DNA of 6,425 nt from Candidatus Nitrosocosmicus sp. GTDB taxonomy: Archaea; Thermoproteota; Nitrososphaeria; Nitrososphaerales; Nitrososphaeraceae. The position numbers and the translations under genes are program-made. Below are positions 6,272-6,425 of the stretch, in pieces. Each line of letters starts with the position of its first letter. Position 1 is the first letter of the stretch. The stretch lies in the NCBI GenBank assembly GCA_030452275.1, contig JAKDMR010000129.1:1-6425 (forward strand), in the 5' to 3' direction. The notes beneath the pieces are model-generated. The model ran no database searches. It saw nothing but the letters and a program-made list of their open reading frames with translations, and was not told the DNA's origin.

Positions 6272-6287
6272 ATTTGTTTTTCTTTTT
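6272..6287 (+). terminator. T-rich tract, probable terminator of the plus-strand kelch gene
   Basis: The plus strand reads ATTTGTTTTTCTTTTT about 70 bases after the kelch stop codon. Archaeal RNA polymerase commonly terminates at such runs without a hairpin. No stem is evident before it. The remaining sequence to the window end (6288-6425) holds only very short frames, including an ATG at 6400 that runs off the edge after eight full codons and cannot be judged. Confidence 0.45.
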
Positions 6288-6425
6288 GGGACTAAGATGA
6301 ATCTGGATACACTAGCTTTCCAACTTGGAATTAGTATATAGGGATTTGTGTTGCAAAAATTAGACACTAGATCTCTTGCGTAATGTCCAAACAGCTTTTA
6401 TGAAAAGATATGTGAATATATCGTA

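Noticed and set aside
6400..6425. Possible gene start (ATG at 6400, MKRYVNIS) running off the right edge
   Set aside because: Only eight full codons are visible and no TATA box is placed about 25-30 bases upstream; it cannot be told from chance.

Overview
The window is AT-rich and looks archaeal, most likely an ammonia-oxidising thaumarchaeon of the Nitrososphaera/Nitrosocosmicus type. Three things point that way. Four of the five confident genes have a TATA-like box centred about 26-31 bases before the ATG and no Shine-Dalgarno sequence, so the messages are probably leaderless or nearly so. One gene is a mannosyl-3-phosphoglycerate synthase. The rest encode exported, sequon-rich proteins with archaeal-style N-terminal signals. 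The lineage is inferred from gene content, not from a marker gene.

Layout. Positions 1-1069 (minus strand) hold most of an exported PQQ-type glucose/sorbosone dehydrogenase, cut by the left edge. A doubtful 69-residue reading frame follows (1097-1306, minus). Next is a secreted or membrane-anchored six-bladed kelch propeller (1411-2412, minus). A 590-bp non-coding divergent region (2413-3002) separates it from mpgS (3003-4220, plus), the cytoplasmic synthase of the compatible-solute precursor mannosyl-3-phosphoglycerate. After a 347-bp gap comes a small exported two-motif beta/gamma-crystallin-like protein (4568-5080, plus), then a second exported kelch propeller (5197-6201, plus). The last 224 bp hold only a T-rich probable terminator and no supported gene.

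How the genes fit together. Apart from mpgS, every confident product is predicted to act outside the cytoplasmic membrane: two kelch propellers, a probable Ca2+-binding crystallin fold and a sugar-dehydrogenase propeller. The two kelch proteins are paralogues of almost equal length flanking mpgS and the crystallin gene. A link between osmolyte synthesis and these envelope proteins (for example through osmotic or desiccation stress) is only a guess from proximity. Spacing and separate promoters suggest individual transcription units. I see no mobile element, CRISPR array, tRNA or rRNA, and no convincing new multi-gene system. The most notable items are the archaeal beta/gamma-crystallin, the recent 38-bp internal duplication in the second kelch gene, and mpgS without a visible phosphatase partner.
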